Assembly (NCBI GenBank): GCA_009787485.1
Contig: WQWP01000061.1
Location: forward strand, 1 to 13,206
Direction of reading: 5' to 3'
Origin: Lentimicrobiaceae bacterium
GTDB taxonomy: Bacteria > Bacteroidota > Bacteroidia > Bacteroidales > WCHB1-69
Length of the DNA: 13,206 nucleotides
Shown one piece after another: positions 5,857 through 13,147 of this stretch. Each line of letters begins with the position of its first letter. The first letter of the stretch is position 1. The position numbers were made by a program, and so were the translations under genes. The notes beneath the pieces were generated by a model that saw only the letters and a list, made by a program, of their open reading frames with translations, was not told the origin of the DNA and made no database searches.

Positions 5857-8226
5857 ATGAGAAAGTTACCCGTTTTATTATCAGTATTTTGTCTTGTCGG
5901 CTTTTCGCTATTTGGGCAAAGAAATGTATTGTATTTTGAAATACAACAAGCAAAAGAAAGTAATCTCTATTTTGAAAATGTTGTACTTCCGGCAGTAGAT
6001 ACAGACACGGAGGTTTTAAAAAACTTTATTAATCCTGATGAGGTTTCTTTTTTGGGAAATATTTCGCTCGATCTGAGAAATAACCCTGTTAAAGCGATGA
6101 ATTTACTGCTGCCTCTACAACATAAAAATATGATTTTAGAGCTAATAGAAACTCCGGAAGATTTTTATGATTATGTGGTAACGACTTCAGCCGGAGAGGC
6201 TTTTGTTGCAAACAGAAACATTAAGCATTACCGCGGCGTTATTAAAGACAACATAAACTCTTTGGTTGCTATTACATTTTACGAAGATGAAATCATGGGA
6301 TTGATTTGCACTGAAGAAGGTAATTTTAACATCGTAAAAGATCAGCAATCAAATAAACATTTTTTTTATAACGACCAAAATCTGAAAGAAAAATCTTCTT
6401 TCACTTGCGGCAACACCAATGATTTTCCAGAGCCTTATGAATCGGAGGTTTTATTTGGACATCAGCATAGGGAGATTTTAGATAAAAGAGTCAGATTTTA
6501 TGCCGAAACAGAATATGACATCTATCAGGCACGGGGAAGTGTTTCTTCGGTAGAAGTATTCATATCGGGTTTGTTCAATCAGGTTGGCGTGCTCTATCAA
6601 AATGAAAATATCTTTACGGGTATTTCTGAAATTCATATATGGACTACAGAAGACCCATATACAGGAGCAAGTACCGATATATTATTATATCAGTTTCAAC
6701 ATTACACAAATTCTTTACATGGTGATTTGGGTATATTATTAACGTTTAGAGGTGTAGGAGGAGGCATGGCAGCCGGTTTTAGCGGACTTTGTAATCATTC
6801 GGTGGCACAAAGTTTGTCGGTAGCCCAATTGTATAATGATTATGCTACTGTTCCTGTTTATAGTTGGTCTGTTATGGTAGTTACGCACGAATTGGGACAT
6901 CTATTCGGCTCGCGTCATACACATGCTTGCGTGTGGAATGGAGATGAAACAGCCATAGATGGTTGTGCCGGATATGTGGAAGGATATTGTGCATTACTGC
7001 CGAGTCCTCCTGAGGGAGGTACTATAATGAGTTATTGCCACATGAATGTTGGGATAAATTTTAATTTAGGATTTGGACCTCAACCGGGGAATGTCATCAG
7101 AAATAGAGTGGCCAATGCCAACTGTTTATTGCGTTTAATCCTTGAAGTCATGGATATTAGAATTTCCAACGAAGCCGGTAAAATAACGCCGGGCGAAACA
7201 ACAGACCTATACATTTATCTGAAAAACATTGGCGATGATACGGCATACGAACTAACCGCAACGCTTTCTTCTTCTTCGCCTTATTTAATAATCAATGAAG
7301 CCACAGCGCATTATGGTTATTTCTCTCCCGAACAATATAGATACAGAGTTTATAACATTACGCTCAGTTCTGACACTCCCGAAGGAACGACGGAGCTTCC
7401 TGTTACTTTGACCACTACCGACGCATCGGGAAGAACGCTCGGAATAGACGCCGTATTCCATTTCCAAAACACCGGCGAACCTCCGCAATCGTGCAGCCCT
7501 GTTGAAAACTTTTCGGCGGAAGCAACCTTTTCCAACATCACATTAACATGGACTGCTCCCGCAGACGGCACTCCGAAAAAATATCTTATCTATTGCAACG
7601 GCCTGTTTTTAACAGAAACCACTGCCACCACTTATACACACGAGGTAGGGCTCGGAACTTATCATTATTGCATAGAAGCATTATATGAGGATGGATGTAC
7701 TGGAGAAACATCTTGTGTAGAAGCTGTTACACCTTGTAACATGGATATAGAATTAACGGCTGCACCATATTCAAAATGGTATCGTTTATTTTGGACTCCC
7801 GTTGTAATCAATGCAAGCTATAAAATATACCGAGACACGGAGTTGCTCACCACAACTATAGCAAATCACTATGATATCATTAATCTAAATACACAATATT
7901 GTTATACCATTGTAGCCGTTTGCCCCGGCGATATGGAATCGGAGCCTTCCAATGAAAAATGTGTTGGCGGTGTAGGTATTGACGAATTGGAAAATGATAT
8001 TAAAATCTATCCCAATCCTGCCAATACCTCTTTATTTATTGAAGGAACAGGTTTAAAAACCATCTCCATTTACAACGTGCTGGGACAAGTGGTTGATACT
8101 ATTGAAACAGACGGAAAAGCTACCACTACCATCAATACTTCTTCTTACCAACCGGCATTGTATATTGTTGAAATAATTATGGAAAACGGAAGGAAAATTA
8201 ATAAGCAGTTGGTTATATCGCGGTAA
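5857..8226 (+). CDS. Secreted zinc metalloprotease (reprolysin-like) with fibronectin-like domains and T9SS sorting tail
   Basis: The protein has 789 residues and a signal peptide MRKLPVLLSVFCLVGFSLFG. A propeptide-like region runs to about 210. The catalytic domain carries HELGHLFGSRH, with zinc ligands His344, His348 and His354 and catalytic Glu345, and a met-turn TIMSY near residue 390; this is the metzincin pattern of M12B-like peptidases. Then come a CARDB-like beta-sandwich (about 429-535), two fibronectin type III-like domains (about 546-627 and 628-708, each with cysteines) and a C-terminal domain from about 715 (KIYPNPANTSLFIEG, YNVLGQVV, ending in KQLVISR). That last domain is the type A sorting signal of the Bacteroidota type IX system, so the enzyme should be secreted or attached at the cell surface. 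Substrate unknown; protein or glycoprotein degradation is likely. Confidence 0.88.
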   Translation: MRKLPVLLSVFCLVGFSLFGQRNVLYFEIQQAKESNLYFENVVLPAVDTDTEVLKNFINPDEVSFLGNISLDLRNNPVKAMNLLLPLQHKNMILELIETPEDFYDYVVTTSAGEAFVANRNIKHYRGVIKDNINSLVAITFYEDEIMGLICTEEGNFNIVKDQQSNKHFFYNDQNLKEKSSFTCGNTNDFPEPYESEVLFGHQHREILDKRVRFYAETEYDIYQARGSVSSVEVFISGLFNQVGVLYQNENIFTGISEIHIWTTEDPYTGASTDILLYQFQHYTNSLHGDLGILLTFRGVGGGMAAGFSGLCNHSVAQSLSVAQLYNDYATVPVYSWSVMVVTHELGHLFGSRHTHACVWNGDETAIDGCAGYVEGYCALLPSPPEGGTIMSYCHMNVGINFNLGFGPQPGNVIRNRVANANCLLRLILEVMDIRISNEAGKITPGETTDLYIYLKNIGDDTAYELTATLSSSSPYLIINEATAHYGYFSPEQYRYRVYNITLSSDTPEGTTELPVTLTTTDASGRTLGIDAVFHFQNTGEPPQSCSPVENFSAEATFSNITLTWTAPADGTPKKYLIYCNGLFLTETTATTYTHEVGLGTYHYCIEALYEDGCTGETSCVEAVTPCNMDIELTAAPYSKWYRLFWTPVVINASYKIYRDTELLTTTIANHYDIINLNTQYCYTIVAVCPGDMESEPSNEKCVGGVGIDELENDIKIYPNPANTSLFIEGTGLKTISIYNVLGQVVDTIETDGKATTTINTSSYQPALYIVEIIMENGRKINKQLVISR

Positions 8227-8243
8227 TGTATCGAAAAATTTAC

Positions 8244-8251
8244 TTCTTTTG
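8244..8251 (+). promoter_or_regulatory. Weak candidate -7 element for gcvH
   Basis: TTCTTTTG differs from TAnnTTTG only at the second base and lies 59 bases before the gcvH ATG, just after the protease stop codon. No firm -33 element is seen. Confidence 0.25.
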
Positions 8252-8310
8252 CGCATGTTCAATTCAAACATCATAATAAATTAATTAATAATCTTTTAAA
8301 ACATTTAATC

Positions 8311-8676
8311 ATGAATGTAAAGTACACAAAAGACCACGAGTGGGTAAAATTGGAAGGCGAATACGCTTTAGTAGGAATCACTGCTTTTGCAGCGGAACAA
8401 TTAGGCGACATTGTTTTTTTAGATGTTTACACTGTGGGTGAAACATTGGAAAAAGACGCAGTTTTCGGAACTATTGAAGCTGTGAAAACTGTTTCCGACA
8501 TGCTTATTCCGATGAGCGGCGAAATTGTTGAATTTAACGAAGAGTTAGAAGGTAATCCGGGATTGGTAAATAGTGATCCTACGGGCGCCGGATGGATCGT
8601 GAAAGTTAAAATTTCTGACCCCGCCGAATTTGACGAATTGCTTACAGAAGAGCAATATAATGAATTGATTGGATAA
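8311..8676 (+). CDS. gcvH: Glycine cleavage system H protein
   Basis: This 121-residue protein is the lipoyl carrier of glycine cleavage: it takes the aminomethyl group from the P protein and passes it to the T and L proteins. The opening KYTKDHEWVKLEGEYALVGI is diagnostic, and the lipoyl-attachment segment GTIEAVKTVSDMLIPMSGEI puts the modified lysine at Lys59. The C-terminal GWIVKVKISDPAEFDELLT is also typical. The length is slightly shorter than the usual 125-130 residues but nothing is missing. The other gcv genes are not in the window. It is separated from recA by 109 bases that contain the recA promoter. Confidence 0.95.
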   Translation: MNVKYTKDHEWVKLEGEYALVGITAFAAEQLGDIVFLDVYTVGETLEKDAVFGTIEAVKTVSDMLIPMSGEIVEFNEELEGNPGLVNSDPTGAGWIVKVKISDPAEFDELLTEEQYNELIG

Positions 8677-8692
8677 AAAATCACTTTACCCC

Positions 8693-8723
8693 TTGACAAA
8701 TCCTTTTTTCGGTTGTATATTTG
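8693..8723 (+). promoter_or_regulatory. recA promoter
   Basis: TTGACA at 8693-8698 and TATATTTG at 8716-8723 give a perfect Bacteroidota -7 element and a good -33 TTG with 20 bases between. Transcription would start about 8728-8732, giving a leader of roughly 55 bases. The -7 element lies inside the left arm of the inverted repeat at 8706-8747. This is the clearest promoter in the window. Confidence 0.7.
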
Positions 8724-8747
8724 CGGTCGTAAATATACAACCGAAAA
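8706..8747. promoter_or_regulatory. Perfect 17-bp inverted repeat overlapping the recA promoter
   Basis: TTTTCGGTTGTATATTT (8706-8722) and its exact reverse complement (8731-8747) flank GCGGTCGT. The left arm contains the -7 element and the right arm covers the start region, so a repressor dimer here would block recA. A further direct copy of GTTGTATA occurs at 8751-8758. It does not look like the LexA box of gamma-proteobacteria or of Firmicutes. Serving as a gcvH terminator hairpin is the alternative, but no T-run follows. Confidence 0.65.
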
Positions 8748-8785
8748 TTGTTGTATAATCAATGTTTCACTAAAAAAATACTGTT

Positions 8786-9781
8786 ATGGACAAAGAAAAA
8801 ACAAATCTTGACAAACTCAAAGTACTCAACGCAACGTTGGAAAAATTGGAAAAAACCTTTGGCAAAGGCGCCGTTATGAAATTGGGCGAAAAGCCGGCCG
8901 AAAACATCGAAGTGATCTCCACCGGTTCTATCGGATTGGATACTGCGCTTGGCGTTGGCGGGTTTCCAAAGGGCAGAGTCATTGAAATCTTCGGCCCCGA
9001 ATCTTCGGGAAAAACCACGCTGGCAATTCATGCTATTGCCGAATCGCAACGCGCCGGCGGCATCGCCGCTTTTATTGATGCCGAACACGCATTCGATAGA
9101 TTTTATGCCGAAAAGTTAGGCGTAAACATCTCAGATCTATTGGTTTCGCAGCCCGATAACGGCGAGCAGGCACTTGAAATTGCCGACAACCTCATTCGCT
9201 CCGGCGCCATTGATGTTATTGTAATTGACTCTGTGGCTGCCCTAACACCCAAAAACGAAATTGAAGGCGATATGGGAGAGAATAAAGTAGGATTGCAAGC
9301 GCGATTAATGTCGCAAGCACTACGAAAGCTAACATCAACCATCAGCAAAACAGGATGTTGCTGTATTTTCATCAACCAGCTTCGTGAAAAAATCGGGGTG
9401 ATGTTCGGCAACCCGGAAACCACTACCGGTGGAAATGCTTTGAAATTTTACTCTTCCGTGCGTATTGACATCCGCCGCTCCTCTCAAATTAAAGATGGCG
9501 ACGTGGCAGCCGGCAACCGCGTAAAAGTAAAAGTGGTGAAAAACAAAGTAGCGCCCCCGTTCCGCTCTGCCGAATTTGACATCTTGTTTGGCGAAGGAAT
9601 TTCCAAAACAGGCGAAATTATTGATATTGGTGTGGATAAAGGCATTATCAAAAAATCGGGTTCGTGGTTTTCTTATGAAGATACCAAATTAGGACAGGGG
9701 CGCGATGCGGTAAAACAGATGCTGGCGGATAATCCGGAGCTGGCGGAGGAGCTGGAGAAGAAGATTAAGGCGACGGTGTAA
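8786..9781 (+). CDS. recA: Recombinase RecA
   Basis: The 331-residue protein is complete. It has the Walker A motif GPESSGKTT at 70-78, FIDAEHA with the catalytic glutamate at 100, the Walker B VIVIDS at 144-149, and INQLREKIGVMFGNPETTTGGNALKFY split across the conserved L2 and core region near 196-222. RecA forms filaments on single-stranded DNA, pairs homologous DNA and stimulates LexA-type self-cleavage. The long acidic tail of the Escherichia coli protein is lacking; the end is NPELAEELEKKIKATV. The last 25 or so codons use gag, aag, gcg and ctg almost exclusively, while the body prefers gaa, aaa and gcc. Translation starts at ATG 8786, as expected for the family N-terminus. Confidence 0.98.
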   Translation: MDKEKTNLDKLKVLNATLEKLEKTFGKGAVMKLGEKPAENIEVISTGSIGLDTALGVGGFPKGRVIEIFGPESSGKTTLAIHAIAESQRAGGIAAFIDAEHAFDRFYAEKLGVNISDLLVSQPDNGEQALEIADNLIRSGAIDVIVIDSVAALTPKNEIEGDMGENKVGLQARLMSQALRKLTSTISKTGCCCIFINQLREKIGVMFGNPETTTGGNALKFYSSVRIDIRRSSQIKDGDVAAGNRVKVKVVKNKVAPPFRSAEFDILFGEGISKTGEIIDIGVDKGIIKKSGSWFSYEDTKLGQGRDAVKQMLADNPELAEELEKKIKATV

Positions 9782-9797
9782 AGGAGAAGGTGGCAGA

Positions 9798-9813
9798 CGG
9801 CGGCTTGCCGCCG
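9798..9813. repeat. GC-rich hairpin after recA
   Basis: CGGCGG and CCGCCG pair perfectly around CTTG, 17 bases after the recA stop codon, in an otherwise AT-rich genome. There is no T-run after it, so it is not a canonical terminator. It could protect the recA mRNA 3' end or be a REP-like repeat. Confidence 0.5.
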
Positions 9814-9858
9814 GATGACGAAAGAGGTGATATCAAAAATAATCTAAATAAAAATATT

Positions 9859-10524
9859 ATGAGCACAAAAAAAAAACCAACAGAGTACGAAATCCCTGAA
9901 GAAAAACCCACTATTGTGGAGGAGCCGTTTATGCCGCTCCCCACATTGAACTTGGATATGTCGAAACGCTACACGTATGCGGATTATTTAACCTGGATAG
10001 ATGATCAACGACGAGAACTTATTGATGGATTTATCTATTTAATGTCAGCACCAAAACGCATACATGCCCAAATAACAAGAGAGTTAAATGTTTTCATCGG
10101 TTCATTTATTAAGAAAAATAAAGGAAAATGTCAAGTCTATCACGCTCCGTTTGATGTACGTATTCCCATTGAGGGTTCTAAGGAAGATGATAAAATTTAT
10201 AATATTGTTCAACCTGACATTTGTGTGATTTGTGACTTATCCAAATTAGATGATAGAGGATGTATTGGAGCGCCGGATTTAATTGTAGAAGTTTTATCGC
10301 CCTCAACTGCACAAAAAGATTGGAGTAAAAAGTTTAACCTCTATGAAGAAGCAGGCGTAAGAGAGTATTGGATTATAGATCCTAAAGCAAAAACAGTGCA
10401 TGTATTTTTATTGCAACCGGATAATATGTATGATTTAGGCACCATATATGAGTGTAATGAAAAAGCGCCCGTACATATTTTTGAAGGGTTGGAAATTGAC
10501 TTGAAGGAGTTGTTTGAAGAATGA
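9859..10524 (+). CDS. Uma2 family protein (DUF820), restriction-endonuclease-like fold
   Basis: The start is put at ATG 9859 (MSTKKKPTEYEIPEE, 221 residues); a longer frame from 9790 would translate the GC-rich hairpin and gives an unconvincing N-terminus. The Uma2 core is clear: YADYLTWIDDQRRELIDGFI (40-59), QPDICVICD with Asp120, GAPDLIVEVLSPST with Asp140 and Glu144, a lysine pair at 157-158 (WSKKF) and AGVREYWIIDP. These are the acidic and lysine positions of a PD-(D/E)XK-like fold. Uma2 proteins occur in large numbers in cyanobacteria and some Bacteroidota; their biological role is unknown, and nuclease activity is inferred from fold only. The gene follows recA by 77 bases on the same strand and may be read from it. 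Confidence 0.85.
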   Translation: MSTKKKPTEYEIPEEKPTIVEEPFMPLPTLNLDMSKRYTYADYLTWIDDQRRELIDGFIYLMSAPKRIHAQITRELNVFIGSFIKKNKGKCQVYHAPFDVRIPIEGSKEDDKIYNIVQPDICVICDLSKLDDRGCIGAPDLIVEVLSPSTAQKDWSKKFNLYEEAGVREYWIIDPKAKTVHVFLLQPDNMYDLGTIYECNEKAPVHIFEGLEIDLKELFEE

Positions 10525-10534
10525 ACTTATGTGA

Positions 10535-10580
10535 AATTAGGAATTACGAATTAGGAATTACGAATTAAAAATTAAAAATA
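10535..10580. repeat. Heptamer tandem repeat AATTANN before the glucosaminidase start
   Basis: Six consecutive 7-base units AATTAGG, AATTACG, AATTAGG, AATTACG, AATTAAA, AATTAAA run from 10535 to 10576 and end four bases before the ATG at 10581. The first four also form two exact 14-bp copies. Such AT-rich units are seen as intergenic filler in many Bacteroidota; slippage could vary the leader length. Confidence 0.75.
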
Positions 10581-11168
10581 ATGAAATTAAAAACCACCTC
10601 AAACCTCAAACCCCAAACCCCAAACCTCAAACCCTTCCTCCTTTTCTCCCTTCTCCTTTCCCCCTTCCTCCTCCCCGCCCAATACACCGAGGCCGACATC
10701 CGCAACTACATCGAAACCTACAAAGGTATCGCCATCCAAAAAATGGTGGAGTACAAAATTCCGGCAAGCATTACGTTGGCGCAGGGCATTTTTGAAAGTG
10801 GCAGCGGAACAAGCCGTTTAGCAACAGAAGCTAACAATCACTTCGGAATAAAATGCAAGGCGGAATGGACAGGCGAAACGATCAAACATGATGATGATGA
10901 AGCTCAAGAATGTTTCCGAAAATATGGAAAGGTGGAAGACTCTTACAACGATCACTCTCTGTTTTTAACTACGCGACCGCGTTATGCTAAACTTTTCACC
11001 CTCGACATTATGGATTACAAAGGCTGGGCGCGCGAACTGAAAGCGGCAGGATATGCCACAAATCCTCAATATCCGGACAGGCTCATCAGTTTAATAGAGC
11101 GTTTTAACCTGGCAAAGCAAGATACGATTGCCATGCAATTGTTTAGAGACAAAATAAAATCGGAATAA
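10581..11168 (+). CDS. Exported N-acetylglucosaminidase (GH73-type peptidoglycan hydrolase)
   Basis: This 195-residue protein has an odd Lys/Pro/Thr-rich start (MKLKTTSNLKPQTPNLKP), then a hydrophobic core FLLFSLLLSPFLLPAQ ending near residue 34, so it is exported. The catalytic domain follows: PASITLAQGIFESGSGTSRL with the general-acid Glu72, NNHFGIKCKAEW, then FRKYGKVEDSYNDHSLFL and an AAGYATNPQYPDRL segment. This is the mannosyl-glycoprotein endo-beta-N-acetylglucosaminidase/FlgJ-like family, which cuts the glycan backbone of peptidoglycan. It has no LysM or SH3 wall-binding domain. Its first 60 codons are very C-rich and contain a second heptamer repeat. Two M23-type genes follow at close spacing, making a wall-remodelling cluster. 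Confidence 0.88.
   Translation: MKLKTTSNLKPQTPNLKPFLLFSLLLSPFLLPAQYTEADIRNYIETYKGIAIQKMVEYKIPASITLAQGIFESGSGTSRLATEANNHFGIKCKAEWTGETIKHDDDEAQECFRKYGKVEDSYNDHSLFLTTRPRYAKLFTLDIMDYKGWARELKAAGYATNPQYPDRLISLIERFNLAKQDTIAMQLFRDKIKSE
10597..10634. repeat. Heptamer tandem repeat CCYCAAA inside the glucosaminidase signal region
   Basis: Five units (CCTCAAA, CCTCAAA, CCCCAAA, CCCCAAA, CCTCAAA) plus CCC run from 10597 to 10634, directly inside codons 6-18. Seven is not a multiple of three, so each unit shifts the frame and a change of one unit would truncate the protein unless compensated. Confidence 0.8.
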
Positions 11169-11198
11169 TTCTGTTTTTATAAAGATAATTTCTAATTA

Positions 11199-12164
11199 GT
11201 GGCACGAACTTTCTATTTCTTCAACCCTGAAACGATGTCGTTTGAAAAAGCGAAGTTGTCACTATGGGGCATTGTGAAAAGAACGATCTGGCTCATTGTT
11301 ACGGCAATCGCTTTTGCTATTTTAACGCTTTGGATCGCTTTTTATGTGTTCGATTCACCGAGAGAAAAGATGTTGCAACGCGAAAATAATGAACTCAAAG
11401 AGCGACTTCAACACATCAATCAAAAATTAGAGGTCATGGATGTGGTGCTTGAAGATATTCAAGACAGGGACGATCAAGTATATAGAATGATTTTGGAAGT
11501 AGATCCCATTCCTCTTGAAAAAAGAAATCCCTGGTTCGATTTAAAAACCCGGTACGACTCTATTGCACCGAATGAAACCATGAAATTGCTGATGAGCATT
11601 GACGTGAAAACCAATCAATTATTACTCAAATTGAGCGAAGAGCGTAAATCGTTGGATACCCTTTTACAGTTGGCAGAAAGGAAAAGCGACATGCTGGCTT
11701 GCATTCCGGCCATTCGACCCATAAAAAACATGTATAATGTAACTTCCGGATTTGGCATGCGGATGCACCCTATATTAAAAGTATGGCGCCGGCATGAAGG
11801 CGTGGATATTACGGCGCCCCGCGGAACACCGGTCTATGCCACTGCCGACGGCGTGATTTCCCGAAAACAATCCCCGTCGGGATATGGCATCAATATAATT
11901 ATTGAGCACGGGTACTCTTACGAAACATTATATGCCCATTTATCAAAAAGAGTGGTTAAATCCGGGCAAAAAGTAAAACGCGGTCAATTGATTGGCCATG
12001 TGGGAAATACCGGATTCTCTTTAGGCTCGCATCTGCATTACGAAGTTTGGAAAAGTGGAAAATCTGTAAACCCTGTGCATTATTTTGTTAGCGATATTAC
12101 GCCGGAAGAATATAACGCCATTTTGGAATCTTCCAAAATTATGAATCAATCGCTATCTCCTTAA
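11199..12164 (+). CDS. Membrane-anchored M23 (LytM) peptidoglycan endopeptidase
   Basis: The start is GTG at 11199, chosen because MARTFYFFNPETMSFEKAK matches the usual N-terminus of this Bacteroidota group; the protein is 321 residues. One transmembrane segment lies at about 29-50, then a coiled coil (about 54-90), and the LytM domain from about 180. The catalytic set is intact: His199 and Asp203 (RHEGVD), His247 (YAHL), His278 and His280 (SHLHYEVW), which bind zinc and polarise the attacking water. It should cut peptide crosslinks in the periplasmic peptidoglycan while anchored in the inner membrane. The gap to the next gene is 10 bases, so the two are probably co-transcribed. Confidence 0.9.
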   Translation: MARTFYFFNPETMSFEKAKLSLWGIVKRTIWLIVTAIAFAILTLWIAFYVFDSPREKMLQRENNELKERLQHINQKLEVMDVVLEDIQDRDDQVYRMILEVDPIPLEKRNPWFDLKTRYDSIAPNETMKLLMSIDVKTNQLLLKLSEERKSLDTLLQLAERKSDMLACIPAIRPIKNMYNVTSGFGMRMHPILKVWRRHEGVDITAPRGTPVYATADGVISRKQSPSGYGINIIIEHGYSYETLYAHLSKRVVKSGQKVKRGQLIGHVGNTGFSLGSHLHYEVWKSGKSVNPVHYFVSDITPEEYNAILESSKIMNQSLSP

Positions 12165-12174
12165 TTTTTAGAAT

Positions 12175-13077
12175 ATGAAGTCAAAATTTCAAAATATAAA
12201 GCAGTTCTGGAAGAAATTAAGGAAACATTGGTCACATCGTTTTCGATTGATTATTAGAAATGAGAAAAATTTGTCCGATGTATTTAGTTTCAGACTAACC
12301 CCGAGAAAAGTTTTCGTATTAGGCACTTTTACTTTTCTACTTATTATTATACTCACGGCAATGCTCATTGCCTTTACGCCGTTGCGCGTTTATGTGCCCG
12401 GTTACACCAACCCTATGGAATACCACCTCTACCGGAAAATGCTCACGCGTGTGGATTCCATAGAAAGGATAAATGCCATGCAAAAAAATTACATGGATAA
12501 TTTCTATAATATCCTGAATGACATCGTGGTTTACGAAGAGATGAACGCACCTATGGAGGGCGCTTCAGCAAAAAGGGTAAAAGATAAAGAAAAAGCGGAG
12601 CAAGCTAAAAAAGAAGTAGCTGAGGCAGCCGAACAACTTTGGATTGAAATTACCGACAGAACTACGAAAACTTATATTCCATTATCCCAACATGTTGTAA
12701 CACCAACGTTTGTATTTACTATGCCGGCGTTGGGCGCGGTTACCCAACATTTTTCCATTCCCGATCGGCATTTCGGCATACACATCGAAAATGAAAAAGG
12801 AACACTAATAACGGCAATCGCAGATGGCGTAGTAATTGGTACCGAATCTTCCGAAAAAGAAGGCAACACGTTGATTATCCAGCATGCCGGAAACATGGTT
12901 TCTTTATATAGAAATGTAGATAAGTTTTTCAAGAATGCAGGTACTCGCGTAAAATCCGGAGACCCGATTGCCACTATGGGAGATCGGGGAACAGAATCGC
13001 AAAAACCCTTTTTGCATTTTGAAATATGGTATAACGGCACGCCGGTTAATCCATTAAATTATTTTGTAGGTAATTAA
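12175..13077 (+). CDS. Degenerate M23 (LytM) domain protein, probably catalytically inactive
   Basis: The protein (300 residues) has the same layout as its upstream neighbour: basic cytoplasmic N-terminus, transmembrane segment about 46-67, helical stretch rich in Lys/Glu/Ala (about 130-160) and a C-terminal LytM domain. The active site is broken: RHFGIH has His203 where Asp is needed, the YAHL position reads YRNV (Asn247), and HLHYE reads FLHFE (Phe279). Only His199 and His281 remain. LytM proteins of this kind, such as EnvC and NlpD, activate amidases instead of cutting wall themselves, so a regulator or scaffold role is inferred. Two stop codons in a row (TAATAA) end the gene. It converges with the gene fragment at 13148. 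Confidence 0.85.
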   Translation: MKSKFQNIKQFWKKLRKHWSHRFRLIIRNEKNLSDVFSFRLTPRKVFVLGTFTFLLIIILTAMLIAFTPLRVYVPGYTNPMEYHLYRKMLTRVDSIERINAMQKNYMDNFYNILNDIVVYEEMNAPMEGASAKRVKDKEKAEQAKKEVAEAAEQLWIEITDRTTKTYIPLSQHVVTPTFVFTMPALGAVTQHFSIPDRHFGIHIENEKGTLITAIADGVVIGTESSEKEGNTLIIQHAGNMVSLYRNVDKFFKNAGTRVKSGDPIATMGDRGTESQKPFLHFEIWYNGTPVNPLNYFVGN

Positions 13078-13078
13078 T

Positions 13079-13114
13079 AAAAAAACGCAGACTCTACTAA
13101 ATAAAATCTGCGTT
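13079..13114 (-). terminator. Terminator of the minus-strand gene at the right edge
   Basis: AACGCAGA and TCTGCGTT (13084-13091 with 13107-13114) form a perfect 8-bp stem. On the minus strand the stem is followed by a run of T residues (complement of 13079-13085), so it best serves the gene entering from the right. On the plus strand only a short CCTTTT follows. Confidence 0.55.
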
Positions 13115-13143
13115 CATCCTTTTAATCCGCGTCATCCGCGTGC
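13106..13143. repeat. Three copies of ATCYGCGT between convergent genes
   Basis: ATCTGCGTT (13106), ATCCGCGTC (13125) and ATCCGCGTG (13134) repeat a 9-base word; the last two are directly adjacent. The first copy overlaps the terminator stem. Similar words are common in intergenic DNA of many bacteria; the function is unknown. Confidence 0.6.
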
Positions 13144-13147
13144 AAAA

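Noticed and set aside
7285..7571. Minus-strand reading frames inside the protease gene
   Set aside because: Shadow frames of a well-supported coding region, with no initiation signals or recognisable product.
8426..9423. Minus-strand frames across gcvH and recA
   Set aside because: Antisense shadows of two certain genes.
9790..9858. An upstream start for the Uma2 gene
   Set aside because: It would translate the GC-rich hairpin and an unlikely N-terminus; ATG 9859 gives a typical start.
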